From contig ONBK01000013.1 of the NCBI GenBank assembly GCA_900316055.1, positions 25,577 to 89,576 on the forward strand: a DNA stretch of 64,000 bases, written 5' to 3'. The stretch is from an uncultured Bacteroidales bacterium (GTDB taxonomy: Bacteria > Bacteroidota > Bacteroidia > Bacteroidales > P3). Below are positions 50,626-58,682 of this stretch, in pieces (position 1 is the first letter of the stretch; each line of letters begins with the position of its first letter). The notes under the pieces are model-generated. The model made no database searches. It saw only the letters and a list, made by a program, of their open reading frames with translations, and was not told the origin of the DNA. The position numbers and the translations under genes were made by a program.

Positions 50626-51831
50626 ATGGAAACCATCAAGAAGATATACAAGATAGGCTACGGTCCAAGCAGCAGCCACACCATGGGTCCCAACCGCGCG
50701 GCCGAGATATTCGCCAAGCGCACCAAACAGGCGACCCGCTACCGCGTCACCCTCTACGGCTCCCTCGCCGCCACAGGCAAAGGACACCACACCGATATGG
50801 CCGTCACCCGCGGCCTGGCGCCCAAGGATACCGAAATAGTATGGCGTCCTGATATCGTCAAGCCGTTCCACCCCAACGGGATGCTCTTCGAAGCGCTGGA
50901 TGCCGACGGCGTAACAGTTGATTCTTGGCTCGTCTATAGCATCGGCGGCGGATATCTGGCCACCGAGGAGGGCGAGGTGCCGCTCGGCATCACCCCCGAG
51001 GGCGAGGTCTATCCGCACAACACCATGAAGGAAATCATGGAGTATATCGACAAGGAGGGTCTCTCGTTCTGGGAGTATGTGGAGCAGTGCGAGGACGGCA
51101 GCCTGTGGTTCTATCTCGAGGAGATGTGGCAGCAGATGCAGCAGACCATCGAGGAAGGCCTGCAGGACGACCGCGTCATTGCCGGCGGCCTGCACTTGCG
51201 CAGCAAGGCGCACCAATACCACGTGCGCGCCAGCGGCTTCAAGCCGTCGCTGCAGAGCCGCGCCCTCGTCATCGCCTACGCGCTGGCCACCAGCGAGCAG
51301 AACGCCTGTGGCGCACGCATCGTCACCGCCCCAACCTGTGGCAGTAGCGGCGTGTTGCCGGCTGTATTGTATCATTTAAAGAAGAACCATGGCTTCAGCG
51401 ACCGCGAGATACTGCGGGCCATGGCCACGGCGGGTCTCTTCGCCAACGTCATCAAGCACAACGCCAGCATCAGCGGTGCCGAGGTGGGCTGCCAGGGCGA
51501 GGTGGGCAGCGCCTGCGTGATGGCTGCCGTGGCCAGCAACCAGCTGTTCGGCGGAAGCCCCAAGCAGATAGAATACGCCGCCGAGATGGCCATGGAGCAT
51601 AACCTCGGCCTCACCTGCGACCCCCTCTGCGGCCTTGTGCAGATACCCTGCATCGAGCGCAACGCCATGGCCGCCCTCCGCGCCTTGGATATCAACATCT
51701 ACGCCATGATGAGCGACGGCCGCCATATTATCAGCTTCGACAAGGTAGTCCGCACCATGAAGCTCACCGGCAAGGATCTGCCAAGCCTCTATAAAGAGAC
51801 CTCCCTCGGCGGTTTGGCCCTCGACGATTAA
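50626..51831 (+). CDS. sdaA: L-serine ammonia-lyase, iron-sulfur type, single chain
   Basis: 401 residues. Converts L-serine to pyruvate and ammonia with a [4Fe-4S] cluster. The N-terminal beta domain has IGYGPSSSHTMGPNRAAEIF and GKGHHTDMAV, and the alpha domain has APTCGSSGVLPAVLYHL, VGCQGEVGSACVMA and the cluster region LTCDPLCGLVQIPCIERNAMAA. Both domains are in one polypeptide, as in the one-chain type. It is followed by the Fic gene after 82 nt. Confidence 0.93.
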   Translation: METIKKIYKIGYGPSSSHTMGPNRAAEIFAKRTKQATRYRVTLYGSLAATGKGHHTDMAVTRGLAPKDTEIVWRPDIVKPFHPNGMLFEALDADGVTVDSWLVYSIGGGYLATEEGEVPLGITPEGEVYPHNTMKEIMEYIDKEGLSFWEYVEQCEDGSLWFYLEEMWQQMQQTIEEGLQDDRVIAGGLHLRSKAHQYHVRASGFKPSLQSRALVIAYALATSEQNACGARIVTAPTCGSSGVLPAVLYHLKKNHGFSDREILRAMATAGLFANVIKHNASISGAEVGCQGEVGSACVMAAVASNQLFGGSPKQIEYAAEMAMEHNLGLTCDPLCGLVQIPCIERNAMAALRALDINIYAMMSDGRHIISFDKVVRTMKLTGKDLPSLYKETSLGGLALDD

Positions 51832-51838
51832 TGCATTG

Positions 51839-51914
51839 TATTGTTCCGAAAATTGCAAAATCGGAACAATATAATGTGCTTTTTGACGTTATAATGGGCA
51901 ATATCGGAATAATA
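51839..51914 (+). promoter_or_regulatory. Candidate operator: inverted repeat and third half-site before the Fic gene
   Basis: A perfect 11-bp inverted repeat, TATTGTTCCGA (51839-51849) and TCGGAACAATA (51861-51871), with an 11-nt spacer, and a third half-site TCGGAATAATA at 51904-51914 that overlaps the Fic start codon. There is no T run, so it does not look like a terminator for sdaA. The downstream protein begins with a DNA-binding HTH domain, so autoregulation is a reasonable guess. Confidence 0.6.
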
Positions 51915-52837
51915 TGGAGTACATGAAGGTAAGTGAGGCTGCTGCCAAGTGGGGCATCAGCGACAGAAGAGTAAGAATGCTGTGTGCTGAAGGACGCATT
52001 GCGGGTGTGGTGCGCAAGGGGAACTTGTATATGATTCCATCCGATGCCGTGCAACCTGATGATGCCCGCCATAGCCGTAGGACAAAACCTTCCTACTATG
52101 AGTTGCTTGTGCAGATAGACCAACTCAAAGCACGCCTGTCGCATCGTCGCCCATTCTCGCCTGCCGAGGTGGACGCCTTGCGTGAGATGTTCATCGTGGA
52201 GCATACCTACAACAGCAACGCCATCGAGGGCAACACCCTCACCTTGCAGGAGACAGGACTTGTGCTGCAAGGCATCACTATCGACCGTAAGCCTTTAAAA
52301 GATCATCTTGAGGTCGTGGGTTACAAAGAGGCGTTTGAATATGTGGAACAGTTGTCCAAGGAGCAGAAGCCGCTGACGGAATACGAGATACGTGCCATAC
52401 ACTCGCTAGTGTTGGCCGACCGCAAGGAAGACCGAGGCCAGTGGCGTCGTGTGCCGGTGCGCATTGCCGGTGCGGCAACAACGCCAGTGCAACCCTATCA
52501 GATTGAGCCGATGGTTGGTGCCCTGCTGGCCAACATGAATACCATTTACAGCAAACTGCACGTCGTCGAACAGGCGGCATTGTTCCACCTGCGCTTTGAG
52601 AGCATACACCCCTTCATCGACGGCAACGGCCGCACAGGCCGCCTGTTGATGAACCTGCAGCTTATCCAGGCCGGTTATCCGCCCATCAATGTCAAGTTCA
52701 CCGACCGTCGTCGCTACTACGAAGCCTTCAACCATTACACCTGCACCGGCTCGCCCGAGGCGATGGTCACCCTCATTGCAGAGTATCTGACAGAACGGCT
52801 GCAATCCATGCTTGACATACTTGAAAAGACTATATAG
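51914..52837 (+). CDS. Fic family protein with N-terminal HTH domain
   Basis: 307 residues. Residues 1-45 are a MerR/excisionase-like HTH (VSEAAAKWGISDRRVRMLCAEGRI, then KGNLYMIP). An inhibitory helix follows with SNAIEGN at about 101-107, matching (S/T)xxxE(G/N), then the Fic core with HPFIDGNGRTGR (232-243). Fic enzymes usually attach AMP to protein hydroxyls; the intact active motif and the autoinhibitory Glu suggest a regulated AMPylator. Unlike many relatives it has no C-terminal winged helix; a separate one is at 8.8-9.1 kb. The start could also be the ATG at 51923. Confidence 0.88.
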   Translation: MEYMKVSEAAAKWGISDRRVRMLCAEGRIAGVVRKGNLYMIPSDAVQPDDARHSRRTKPSYYELLVQIDQLKARLSHRRPFSPAEVDALREMFIVEHTYNSNAIEGNTLTLQETGLVLQGITIDRKPLKDHLEVVGYKEAFEYVEQLSKEQKPLTEYEIRAIHSLVLADRKEDRGQWRRVPVRIAGAATTPVQPYQIEPMVGALLANMNTIYSKLHVVEQAALFHLRFESIHPFIDGNGRTGRLLMNLQLIQAGYPPINVKFTDRRRYYEAFNHYTCTGSPEAMVTLIAEYLTERLQSMLDILEKTI

Positions 52838-52846
52838 AATACCTGT

Positions 52847-52977
52847 CTATCAGTTTTACTCCCCTTTTACTCAAGTTTTACTCATCTTTTGCCTCGGTAG
52901 CCTCTCCCTTCGGTGTGGCTTCGGTGATTCGTCGGCGATGGTTCAACAATGGGACATTATCTAAAAAGGAGCGATTT
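52847..52977 (+). repeat. Dispersed repeat A, copy 2
   Basis: Aligns with 9147-9300. It starts 9 nt after the Fic stop and ends in the conserved CATTATCTAAAAAGGAGCG block. Here A and B are contiguous (60 nt apart), whereas at the first locus they are separated by about 2.9 kb of genes. Confidence 0.75.
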
Positions 52978-52999
52978 GATTTGTGGTTTGCTGATTTAG

Positions 53000-53025
53000 G
53001 TTGTCACTTTTGTGTCAACTTTTTT
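53000..53025 (+). terminator. Hairpin terminator between repeats A and B
   Basis: GTTGTCAC-TTTT-GTGTCAAC stem with one T-T mismatch followed by six T on the plus strand; plausible end for the Fic transcript. Confidence 0.6.
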
Positions 53026-53036
53026 CAGCGCAAGAC

Positions 53037-53232
53037 ACATATCTCACGCCTGAAGATATGCTACAGGAATATAGCATACACAATCAAGCGAAAGCAGAAT
53101 GCTCGACCTTCCCACTGTTAATTTGCCGAATTTACAAGTAAGGACAGTATCGCAATGCTTTTCTTACTTACTGCTTACAATAACTCTCGTAAGCGACTGC
53201 AAAAGTACGAACTTTTCCTGATATGGCAAAAT
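53037..53232 (-). repeat. Dispersed element B, copy 2 (candidate structured RNA)
   Basis: Aligns with 12247-12440. On the minus strand: TACTTTTG box at 53200-53207 preceded by GCCATATC, H1 (GCTTAC with GTAAGC, 53173-53178 and 53189-53194, 10-nt loop), H2 (TATGCTA/TAGCATA) and H3 (53038-53060, identical to copy 1). Relative to copy 1, one pair of the H1 stem changed from T-A to A-T on both arms. The element lies between the era terminator and repeat A and does not lead into any gene, which favours a free-standing small RNA. Confidence 0.7.
53200..53207 (-). promoter_or_regulatory. -7 promoter box of element B copy 2
   Basis: Minus strand TACTTTTGCA. GCCATATC, AAAAGTT and TACTTTTGCA appear in the same order as in front of tRNA-Ser at 57.5 kb. 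Confidence 0.65.
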
Positions 53233-53265
53233 AAAAAATGCCTCCGCAGGTTTTCCTGCGGAGGC
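53233..53265 (-). terminator. Terminator of era
   Basis: Perfect 11-bp stem (GCCTCCGCAGG/CCTGCGGAGGC), loop TTTT, and a T-rich tail (TTTTTTATTTT) on the minus strand, 26 nt after the era stop. Confidence 0.9.
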
Positions 53266-53290
53266 GAATGGCTCTATCGGTAGGATATAC

Positions 53291-54172
53291 TTAGTCTTCC
53301 AGCGAGTAGCCAAAGGACTTGAGGGCGCGGTCGCTGTTGCGCCAGTCTTTGAGGACTTTGATGTGGAGGGAGAGGAAACACTTCTTGCCTGTGAACTCTT
53401 CGATGTCCTTGCGGGCTTCGGTGCCGAGCTTCTTGATGGCTTTGCCCTGATGGCCGATAAGGATGGCTTTCTGGCTTTCACGTTCCACGTAGATGAGGCA
53501 CGAGATGTTGTCGATGCCGTCCTTCTCCTCATAGGCCTCGACGGCAACCTCGCAGCTGTAGGGTATCTCTTTCTGGTAATAGAGCAGTATTTTCTCGCGC
53601 ACTATCTCGCTGACGAAGAAGCGCATGGTGCGGTCGGTAAGCTCGTCCTTGGGGAAGTAGGCGGGATGCTCGGGGAGCCGCTCGAGGATGAGGTCGAAGA
53701 TTTTGTCGACATTGAATCCTTCGGTGGCGGAGCAGGGGACGATGATGGCGCGCGGTATCTGTTCCTGCCAGTAGGCCATCTTTTCGCGAATGGTCTCCTG
53801 GTTGGAGAGGTCTATCTTATTGATGATGAGGATGACGGGGGTGCTGCTGTCGATGACTTTCTGCAGTACATGGCGGTTCTTGAATGTCTCACCCACCTCG
53901 GTGACGAGGAGGAAGAGGTCGGCATCCTGTAGGGCGGTGCCGATGAATCCCATCATCTGTTCGTGGAGTTTGTTGGCGGGGTTGACGATGCCGGGGGTAT
54001 CTGTATAAACGATTTGGAAGTCATCACCATTTACGATGCCCATCACACGCTTGCGGGTGGTTTGTGCTTTCGAGGTAATGATGCTTAAACGCTCTCCAAC
54101 GAGAGCGTTCATGAGTGTCGACTTGCCCACATTGGGGTTGCCGATAATATTAACGAATCCCGCTTTGTGCAT
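53291..54172 (-). CDS. era: GTPase Era
   Basis: 293 residues. Essential GTPase for 16S rRNA maturation and 30S assembly. G1 GNPNVGKSTLMNAL, G3 DTPGIV, G4 NKID; C-terminal KH domain with GHQGKAIKKLGTEARKDIEEF, which binds the 16S 3' end. It overlaps nothing and is preceded by a secreted-protein gene that ends 3 nt upstream. Confidence 0.95.
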   Translation of the reverse strand: MHKAGFVNIIGNPNVGKSTLMNALVGERLSIITSKAQTTRKRVMGIVNGDDFQIVYTDTPGIVNPANKLHEQMMGFIGTALQDADLFLLVTEVGETFKNRHVLQKVIDSSTPVILIINKIDLSNQETIREKMAYWQEQIPRAIIVPCSATEGFNVDKIFDLILERLPEHPAYFPKDELTDRTMRFFVSEIVREKILLYYQKEIPYSCEVAVEAYEEKDGIDNISCLIYVERESQKAILIGHQGKAIKKLGTEARKDIEEFTGKKCFLSLHIKVLKDWRNSDRALKSFGYSLED

Positions 54173-54175
54173 CTG

Positions 54176-54955
54176 TTAGAAGTATTCGATGGTGCGGACG
54201 GTAGTGTACAGGGGCAGTTTGCGGTCGCCAAGGACTTCGTATTCGGTGCAGCGAATCCAGTTGCCGTGGGCATCGTATTCGCGTTCGTATATGGTGACGA
54301 ACATCTCCACCTCTTCTTCGGTGTAGTCGTAGAGGGTGTAGCTTGTGGCATCGCCTTCTTCGTTATACTCCCAACGCTTTTCCTGGATCTTCTGTTTTGA
54401 GCGGTCATAAACCACCGCTTTGTTGATGGTTTCGTCGGGGTTGTAGGTGTATTTCTCGCGTTTGAAGATGTCGTTGAATTGGTCGTTGTAGCTGCGTTGC
54501 TCGATACGGCCCATGTTGTCGTGTTTCAGGCGCATGCGGCTTTCCACCTGACGTTCGGCATCTTCCACATAAACCTCGATGAGGGTGTGGTCTTCATCAT
54601 AGACGTAATAGGTGCGGCCGATGACGCGGTCTTGGTTGTCGACCACATGTTCGAGGGTCGTCAGGCCAAAGCCGTCGTGTTTGTAGCGAGTGCGGAAGAT
54701 GACATCCTCGGCCACAGAGAGATAGGTCTGGCTGCGACGCTGTCCTTTGGCGTTGTATTCGGTAATCAGGTGCTCCATCTGGTCGCCACGCTCGAGGTTG
54801 TCGTCAAAGTTGTAGCGAGCCTCATACATCACCGCGTCCACACGCTTCACCGGTCCGCGAAGTTCGTCGTCCTTCAGGTCGTGACCACTCTGTGCAGAGA
54901 CAGTGGCACCCAGTGCCAAAAACAGGATTGCCGCGAATATCTTGTTAATCTTCAT
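54176..54955 (-). CDS. Secreted RHS/YD-like repeat protein
   Basis: 259 residues with a signal peptide (about 1-21, ending VSAQ). The mature part is a chain of YD-like strands (ITEYNAKGQRRSQTY, RTRYKHDGFGLTTLEHV, YYVYDEDHTLIEVYVE, KHDNMGRIEQRSYND, WEYNEEGDATSYTLYDY, REYDAHGNWIRC), i.e. an RHS/YD-type beta repeat as in many Bacteroidetes periplasmic proteins. No toxin domain. Function unknown. Adjacent to era in the same direction with a 3-nt gap. Confidence 0.65.
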   Translation of the reverse strand: MKINKIFAAILFLALGATVSAQSGHDLKDDELRGPVKRVDAVMYEARYNFDDNLERGDQMEHLITEYNAKGQRRSQTYLSVAEDVIFRTRYKHDGFGLTTLEHVVDNQDRVIGRTYYVYDEDHTLIEVYVEDAERQVESRMRLKHDNMGRIEQRSYNDQFNDIFKREKYTYNPDETINKAVVYDRSKQKIQEKRWEYNEEGDATSYTLYDYTEEEVEMFVTIYEREYDAHGNWIRCTEYEVLGDRKLPLYTTVRTIEYF

Positions 54956-55041
54956 TCTTCTCCTTTTTATTAATTATTTTTGATAACGCACCTATACAAC
55001 ATTTATTGTATGCTTTAAAAAAATATTTCGCATACTTTTTG

Positions 55042-55049
55042 TATCTTTG
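55042..55049 (+). promoter_or_regulatory. -7 box of the symporter gene
   Basis: TATCTTTG, 27 nt before the start codon. Confidence 0.65.
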
Positions 55050-55075
55050 CAAATGGTTTGTTATATTGAAAAGAG

Positions 55076-56560
55076 ATGGAATCAACTATATTAGTGTGCT
55101 TTGCGTCCTATACGCTGCTGCTCTTCCTAGTCATGTGGCTCACCGGGCGGCGCGGTGCCAAGGGCAACGAAGCCTTCTTCCGCGCCGGTCGCAAGTCCCC
55201 TTGGCCCGTGGTGGCCTACGGCATGATTGGCGCCTCGCTTTCGGGAGTCACCTTCATGTCCGTCCCCGGCGGGGTGCAGAGCGGACAATGGACATACATG
55301 CCGCTGGTTTTTGGCTATGTGCTTGGATATGCAGCCATTGCATTGGTACTTCTTCCATTGTACTATAAACTGAACCTCACCTCCATCTACACCTATCTGG
55401 AGCAGCGTTTTGGTGTTCGAAGTGAGAAGACGGGGGCCCTCTTCTTCATCATTTCGCGTCTGCTGGGCTCCGCTCTCCGCATGTATCTTGTTGTTTTCGT
55501 GCTCTATGAGTTCGTTTTTCGAGCCTGGGGCATCCCGTTCTGGGTGCCGGCAGTGGTTTTCATCGCCATCATCCTGCTCTACACTTTTCGTGGTGGCATC
55601 AAGACAGTCGTTTGGACCGATACCCTGCAGACAACCTTTTTGTTGGCGGCGGCTGTTGCTACTGTGGTGGCTATCCTTAACAACTTGGATATTAGCCTCG
55701 GAGATTTGATGAAGAGTTCCTCTGATCAAGGCTATACCCGCATGTTCGAGACCGACCCCACAGCACCCAAGTTTTGGCTGAAACAGGTGCTTTCCGGTAT
55801 GTTCATCACCATTACAATGACGGGACTCGACCAGGATATGATGCAGAAGAATCTCACCTGCAAGACCCTTCGCGACGCGCAGAAGAACGTGATGACCTCC
55901 AGCTTCCTCTTCATTATCGTCAACATCCTCTTCCTCTGCCTCGGAGCCGCCTTGCTGGCTTATGCGCAGCAGACAGGATTCGACCTTCCTACGGCAGTCA
56001 ACAGCAAGGGCGAGGTATATGTGGTTGCCGATAAGATATTCCCCTCCATAGCTTTCTCGCTCAGTGGCTTTACCGCTGTGGTGTTTATCCTCGGCATGGT
56101 GGCGGCAGGCTACAGTTCAGCCGATGGCACCCTCACCGCACTCACCACCACCTTCTGTTACAATTTTCTGGGCTTTGGACAAAACGGGAAATCCAATCCT
56201 GCCAAGGAACTCCGTGTGCGTAGATGGGTTCACGTCTCTTTCGCTGTGGTTTATCTATTGATAATTGTCCTCTTCCAGCCCTTCCACCGGGATTCGCTTA
56301 TTGACACCCTCTTCTTTATCGCAGGTTTCACTTATGGCCCGTTATTGGGACTCTATGCCTTCGGCCTCTTCACGAAATATCGTGCCCGTGACAGCTGGAT
56401 TCCGGTAATTGCTGTGATTTCTCCGGTAGCCACCTATTTCCTTCATCGCTATTGCATAGACACGTGGGATTTCGATTTCGGTTTCGTAATCCTTCTTATC
56501 AACGGCCTCGTTACCTTCCTGCTCCTCTGGCTCTCAAAGCCGGTAACCGGTAGCAAATAA
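55076..56560 (+). CDS. Sodium:solute symporter
   Basis: 494 residues, about 13 membrane helices, SSS family (Na+-coupled uptake). Blocks: FFRAGRKSPWPVVAYGMIGASLSGVTFMSVPGG-like start of the LeuT-fold core, YTFRGGIKTVVWTDTLQ, TGLDQDMMQKNLTCKTL and GMVAAGYSSADGTLTALTT. The order GLDQD..SADG is typical of the Bacteroidetes subfamily annotated as sodium/solute (sialic acid or sugar-like) symporters; the substrate is not determinable. rnz follows after 66 nt in the same direction. Confidence 0.88.
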   Translation: MESTILVCFASYTLLLFLVMWLTGRRGAKGNEAFFRAGRKSPWPVVAYGMIGASLSGVTFMSVPGGVQSGQWTYMPLVFGYVLGYAAIALVLLPLYYKLNLTSIYTYLEQRFGVRSEKTGALFFIISRLLGSALRMYLVVFVLYEFVFRAWGIPFWVPAVVFIAIILLYTFRGGIKTVVWTDTLQTTFLLAAAVATVVAILNNLDISLGDLMKSSSDQGYTRMFETDPTAPKFWLKQVLSGMFITITMTGLDQDMMQKNLTCKTLRDAQKNVMTSSFLFIIVNILFLCLGAALLAYAQQTGFDLPTAVNSKGEVYVVADKIFPSIAFSLSGFTAVVFILGMVAAGYSSADGTLTALTTTFCYNFLGFGQNGKSNPAKELRVRRWVHVSFAVVYLLIIVLFQPFHRDSLIDTLFFIAGFTYGPLLGLYAFGLFTKYRARDSWIPVIAVISPVATYFLHRYCIDTWDFDFGFVILLINGLVTFLLLWLSKPVTGSK

Positions 56561-56626
56561 TGTGTATATTCTTTCACTCCCTTTAAACTTTTTAATTCTT
56601 TAACCTTTTTAAACTCTTAACTCAGA

Positions 56627-57418
56627 ATGAATGTCTTCCTCTCTATCCTCGGAAGCGGTGCTGCACTGCCCATCGGGGCGCGACGCTGTTCGGCGCAGGT
56701 GCTCAATATCGCGGGCTTTAAATTGCTTATCGACTGTGCTGAGGCCACACAGGACCGTATCCGCTACAATCACCTCAAACTGCAGAGCCTGAACACTATC
56801 ATCATCTCGCACCTGCATGGTGACCACTTCTTCGGGCTGCCTGGGTTACTGAGCACCATGCACCTCTGTGGCCGCACGGAGCCCGTCTTCGTTGTCGCCC
56901 CCCAAGGAGCCCGGCAGGTGATTGAGACCACCTTCGAACTCACCGGAAACCATGTGGGATTCCCCATCGAATGGCAGGAGATGGACTTCACCGAGGGTGA
57001 GCAGCGAGTCTTCGAGAACAATCGTTGCTTCATCGACGCTTTCCCTCTTGACCATTCGGTGCCCGACTACGGTTTCCGCATCACCGAGAAACCGCGTTCA
57101 CCCCGGGAACCGATTGTCTATGCCTATTGCTGCGACACCGCTTACGATGAACACCTCGCAGAGCATTTCCGTGGGGTCGATTTGCTCTGTCTCGAATGTA
57201 CCTTCGCCAACGATATGGAACGGTTGGCCGCTGAGCGCAAACATCTCACCGCCGGACAGGCGGGTCGCTTGGCACAGCTGGCGGGAGCCAAGCAGCTCCT
57301 CCTCACGCATATCAGTGCCCGCTACCGCGAGGATGAACCTCTCATCAGTCAGGCTCGCGCCGAGTTTCCAAATTCTATTTTGGCTGCCGACAATATGCGT
57401 ATAGAAATCAAGAAATAA
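56627..57418 (+). CDS. rnz: Ribonuclease Z, short form
   Basis: 263 residues, against about 305 in the family. Zinc endonuclease that trims tRNA 3' trailers. Metal motif SHLHGDHFFGLPGLL (about 62-76), later YCCDTAYDE, ECTF and LLLTHISARY. Compared with usual RNase Z, the roughly 40 residues between the GFRxxEKPRP segment and YxYCxDTAY (the region that holds the second half of the central insert) are missing: here GFRITEKPRSPREPIVYAYCCDT. All metal ligands seem present, so it is probably active. Confidence 0.87.
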   Translation: MNVFLSILGSGAALPIGARRCSAQVLNIAGFKLLIDCAEATQDRIRYNHLKLQSLNTIIISHLHGDHFFGLPGLLSTMHLCGRTEPVFVVAPQGARQVIETTFELTGNHVGFPIEWQEMDFTEGEQRVFENNRCFIDAFPLDHSVPDYGFRITEKPRSPREPIVYAYCCDTAYDEHLAEHFRGVDLLCLECTFANDMERLAAERKHLTAGQAGRLAQLAGAKQLLLTHISARYREDEPLISQARAEFPNSILAADNMRIEIKK

Positions 57419-57454
57419 GACTCCTGAGTCAAGAATTTTTGCGCAACAAATACA

Positions 57455-57500
57455 CTGACAATCAACTTTAAACTTTAAACTTTAAACTTTAAACTAAAAA
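57455..57500 (+). repeat. Tandem CTTTAAA repeat
   Basis: Four to five ACTTTAA units in the spacer after rnz, just before the tRNA-Ser promoter. Confidence 0.8.
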
Positions 57501-57528
57501 ATTGTTTTGCCATATCGCGAAAAGTTAG

Positions 57529-57536
57529 TACTTTTG
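57529..57536 (+). promoter_or_regulatory. -7 box of tRNA-Ser
   Basis: TACTTTTGCACCCG with GCCATATC upstream, matching the tRNA-Leu promoter and element B. About 100 nt of GGTTATGGG/AATAACC repeats lie between it and the tRNA. Confidence 0.65.
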
Positions 57537-57638
57537 CACCCGCTTTCGAAGATAGGTTATGGGTTAGAGGTTATGGGTTATCGACGGCTGACGCACCCAT
57601 TTCAATAACCAACATGCAATAACCAATAACCTTTAGAA

Positions 57639-57726
57639 GGAGAGATGCCGGAGTGGTCGATCGGGGCGGTCTCGAAAACCGTTGACCAGCTTGTCTGGTC
57701 CCAGGGTTCGAATCCCTGTCTCTCCG
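57639..57726 (+). tRNA. tRNA-Ser (anticodon CGA)
   Basis: 88 nt. Acceptor GGAGAGA/TCTCTCC, D arm TGCCGGAGTGGTCGATCGGGGC, anticodon loop CTCGAAA giving CGA, a long variable arm (type II) GTTGACCAGCTTGTCTGGTCC and the T arm CAGGG-TTCGAAT-CCCTG. CCA not encoded. Reads UCG. An integrase fragment lies downstream, so its 3' end was probably used as an integration site. Confidence 0.94.
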
Positions 57727-57730
57727 CTGA

Positions 57731-57776
57731 AAAAGTCTCATAAGTTATTGTAAAATAAACTTGTGAGACTTTTATT
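57731..57776 (+). terminator. Terminator of tRNA-Ser
   Basis: A stem of about 15 bp, AAAGTCTCATAAGTT with AACTTGTGAGACTTT (one G-T pair), then TTATT. Confidence 0.85.
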
Positions 57777-57833
57777 ATGTCGAAAAAATGCACCAAAATT
57801 GCACAGAACTCACTATTGCCAAGTTTATTACAC

Positions 57834-57868
57834 AAAAAAAAGGAGACTGCATAGCAATCTCCTTTTCC
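57834..57868 (-). terminator. Terminator after the integrase fragment
   Basis: AAAGGAGA...TCTCCTTT stem; on the minus strand a run of seven T follows. It lies just downstream of the integrase remnant stop. Confidence 0.7.
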
Positions 57869-57884
57869 TATAAACATAATACTG

Positions 57885-57998
57885 TTAGAAGTTCGTCTCC
57901 ATCATATTCTTTCTCGTCTTGTCAGTCAGTGCAATGTATGGTCTCATTGTGTCGTAATTCTCGTGACCGGTATATGTCATAACCAATTGAGGCGACCA
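57885..57998 (-). pseudogene. C-terminal remnant of a tyrosine recombinase (integrase)
   Basis: 37 codons read SPQLVMTYTGHENYDTMRPY and then IALTDKTRKNMMETNF before a stop. This is the C-terminal end of SAM_5-type Bacteroidetes integrases, including the GHxxYxTMxPYI block with the catalytic tyrosine. The frame is closed by a TGA just upstream, so the rest of the gene is lost. Its place about 160 nt from tRNA-Ser(CGA), with the reading direction towards the tRNA, fits the relic of a genomic island. Confidence 0.72.
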
Positions 57999-58066
57999 TC
58001 ATCAGTGCCGCGGCTGCGAGGAGTATTGGTTTCTCCATCGTTTTTTTTAAGGTATGATATATTCAT

Positions 58067-58657
58067 TTAACGTGAATGTCTGCAATTTATTTTGCCATCT
58101 TTCGGAGAGGTCTTCTTGATAATCTTTGCGGGGTTTCCGGCAACGACCACATCGTCGGGTATGTCGTGCGTCACCACGCTGCCGGCGCCTACAATCACGC
58201 GGTTGCCGATAGTCACTCCCGGACAGACTATTACGCCACCGCCCAGCCAGCAGTCGTCGCCGATGCGGATGGGCAGCCCCGTCTCGATGGTCTTGCGTCG
58301 CTCCAAGTAGTCGTGCGGGTGGTCAGGGGTAAGCAGCTGGCAGTTGGGGCCTATCAGCGTGTGGTTGCCTATGGTTATGCCGCCGCCGTCGAGGAAGACG
58401 CCGTTGAAATTGATGACCACCCCTTCGCCGAGGGTGATGCGTTCGCCGTGGTCGCAGTGGAACGGCGGGATGACCAGCGCCGACGGGTGTGCGTTGGGCA
58501 GCAAGTCGTGTATGCAGCGGCGAAACTCCTCCTTGTCCCATGCACCGCATTGGTTCAGGGCACGCATCGCCTCGTAGGTGTGCACGATGCGGGCCTGTAT
58601 CTCCTCGTCGGTATAGTCGTACGGCAGGTTGCCGAGCATTTTCTCGTATTCTGTCAT
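58067..58657 (-). CDS. Maltose/galactoside O-acetyltransferase-like
   Basis: 196 residues, left-handed beta-helix of hexapeptide repeats. Maa/LacA-type: N-terminal KMLGNLPYDYTDEEI, then FHCDHGERITLGEGVVINFNGVFLDGGGITIGNHTLIGPN, the catalytic His in LTPDHPHDY and DDCWLGGGVIVCPGVTIGNRVIVGAGSVV. Acetyl-CoA dependent; acceptor sugar unknown. A second enzyme of the same fold is 25 nt upstream; they share little sequence outside the repeats. Confidence 0.85.
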   Translation of the reverse strand: MTEYEKMLGNLPYDYTDEEIQARIVHTYEAMRALNQCGAWDKEEFRRCIHDLLPNAHPSALVIPPFHCDHGERITLGEGVVINFNGVFLDGGGITIGNHTLIGPNCQLLTPDHPHDYLERRKTIETGLPIRIGDDCWLGGGVIVCPGVTIGNRVIVGAGSVVTHDIPDDVVVAGNPAKIIKKTSPKDGKINCRHSR

Positions 58658-58682
58658 GGCAATATGTCTTCGGTTATTTTGT

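Noticed and set aside
52915-53121. 68-residue frame across A and B (HISRLKICYRNIAYTIKRK shared with the first locus)
   Set aside because: The shared peptide comes from nucleotide identity in hairpins H2/H3; the upstream part of the frame is not kept in the other copy.
57602-57877. 91-residue frame across tRNA-Ser on the minus strand
   Set aside because: The frame is read through the tRNA gene and its terminator, a common false gene.
57940-58045. 39-codon frame MEKPILLAAAALMMVASIG on the minus strand
   Set aside because: It overlaps the integrase remnant in another frame; the integrase match is clearer and the small frame has no promoter.
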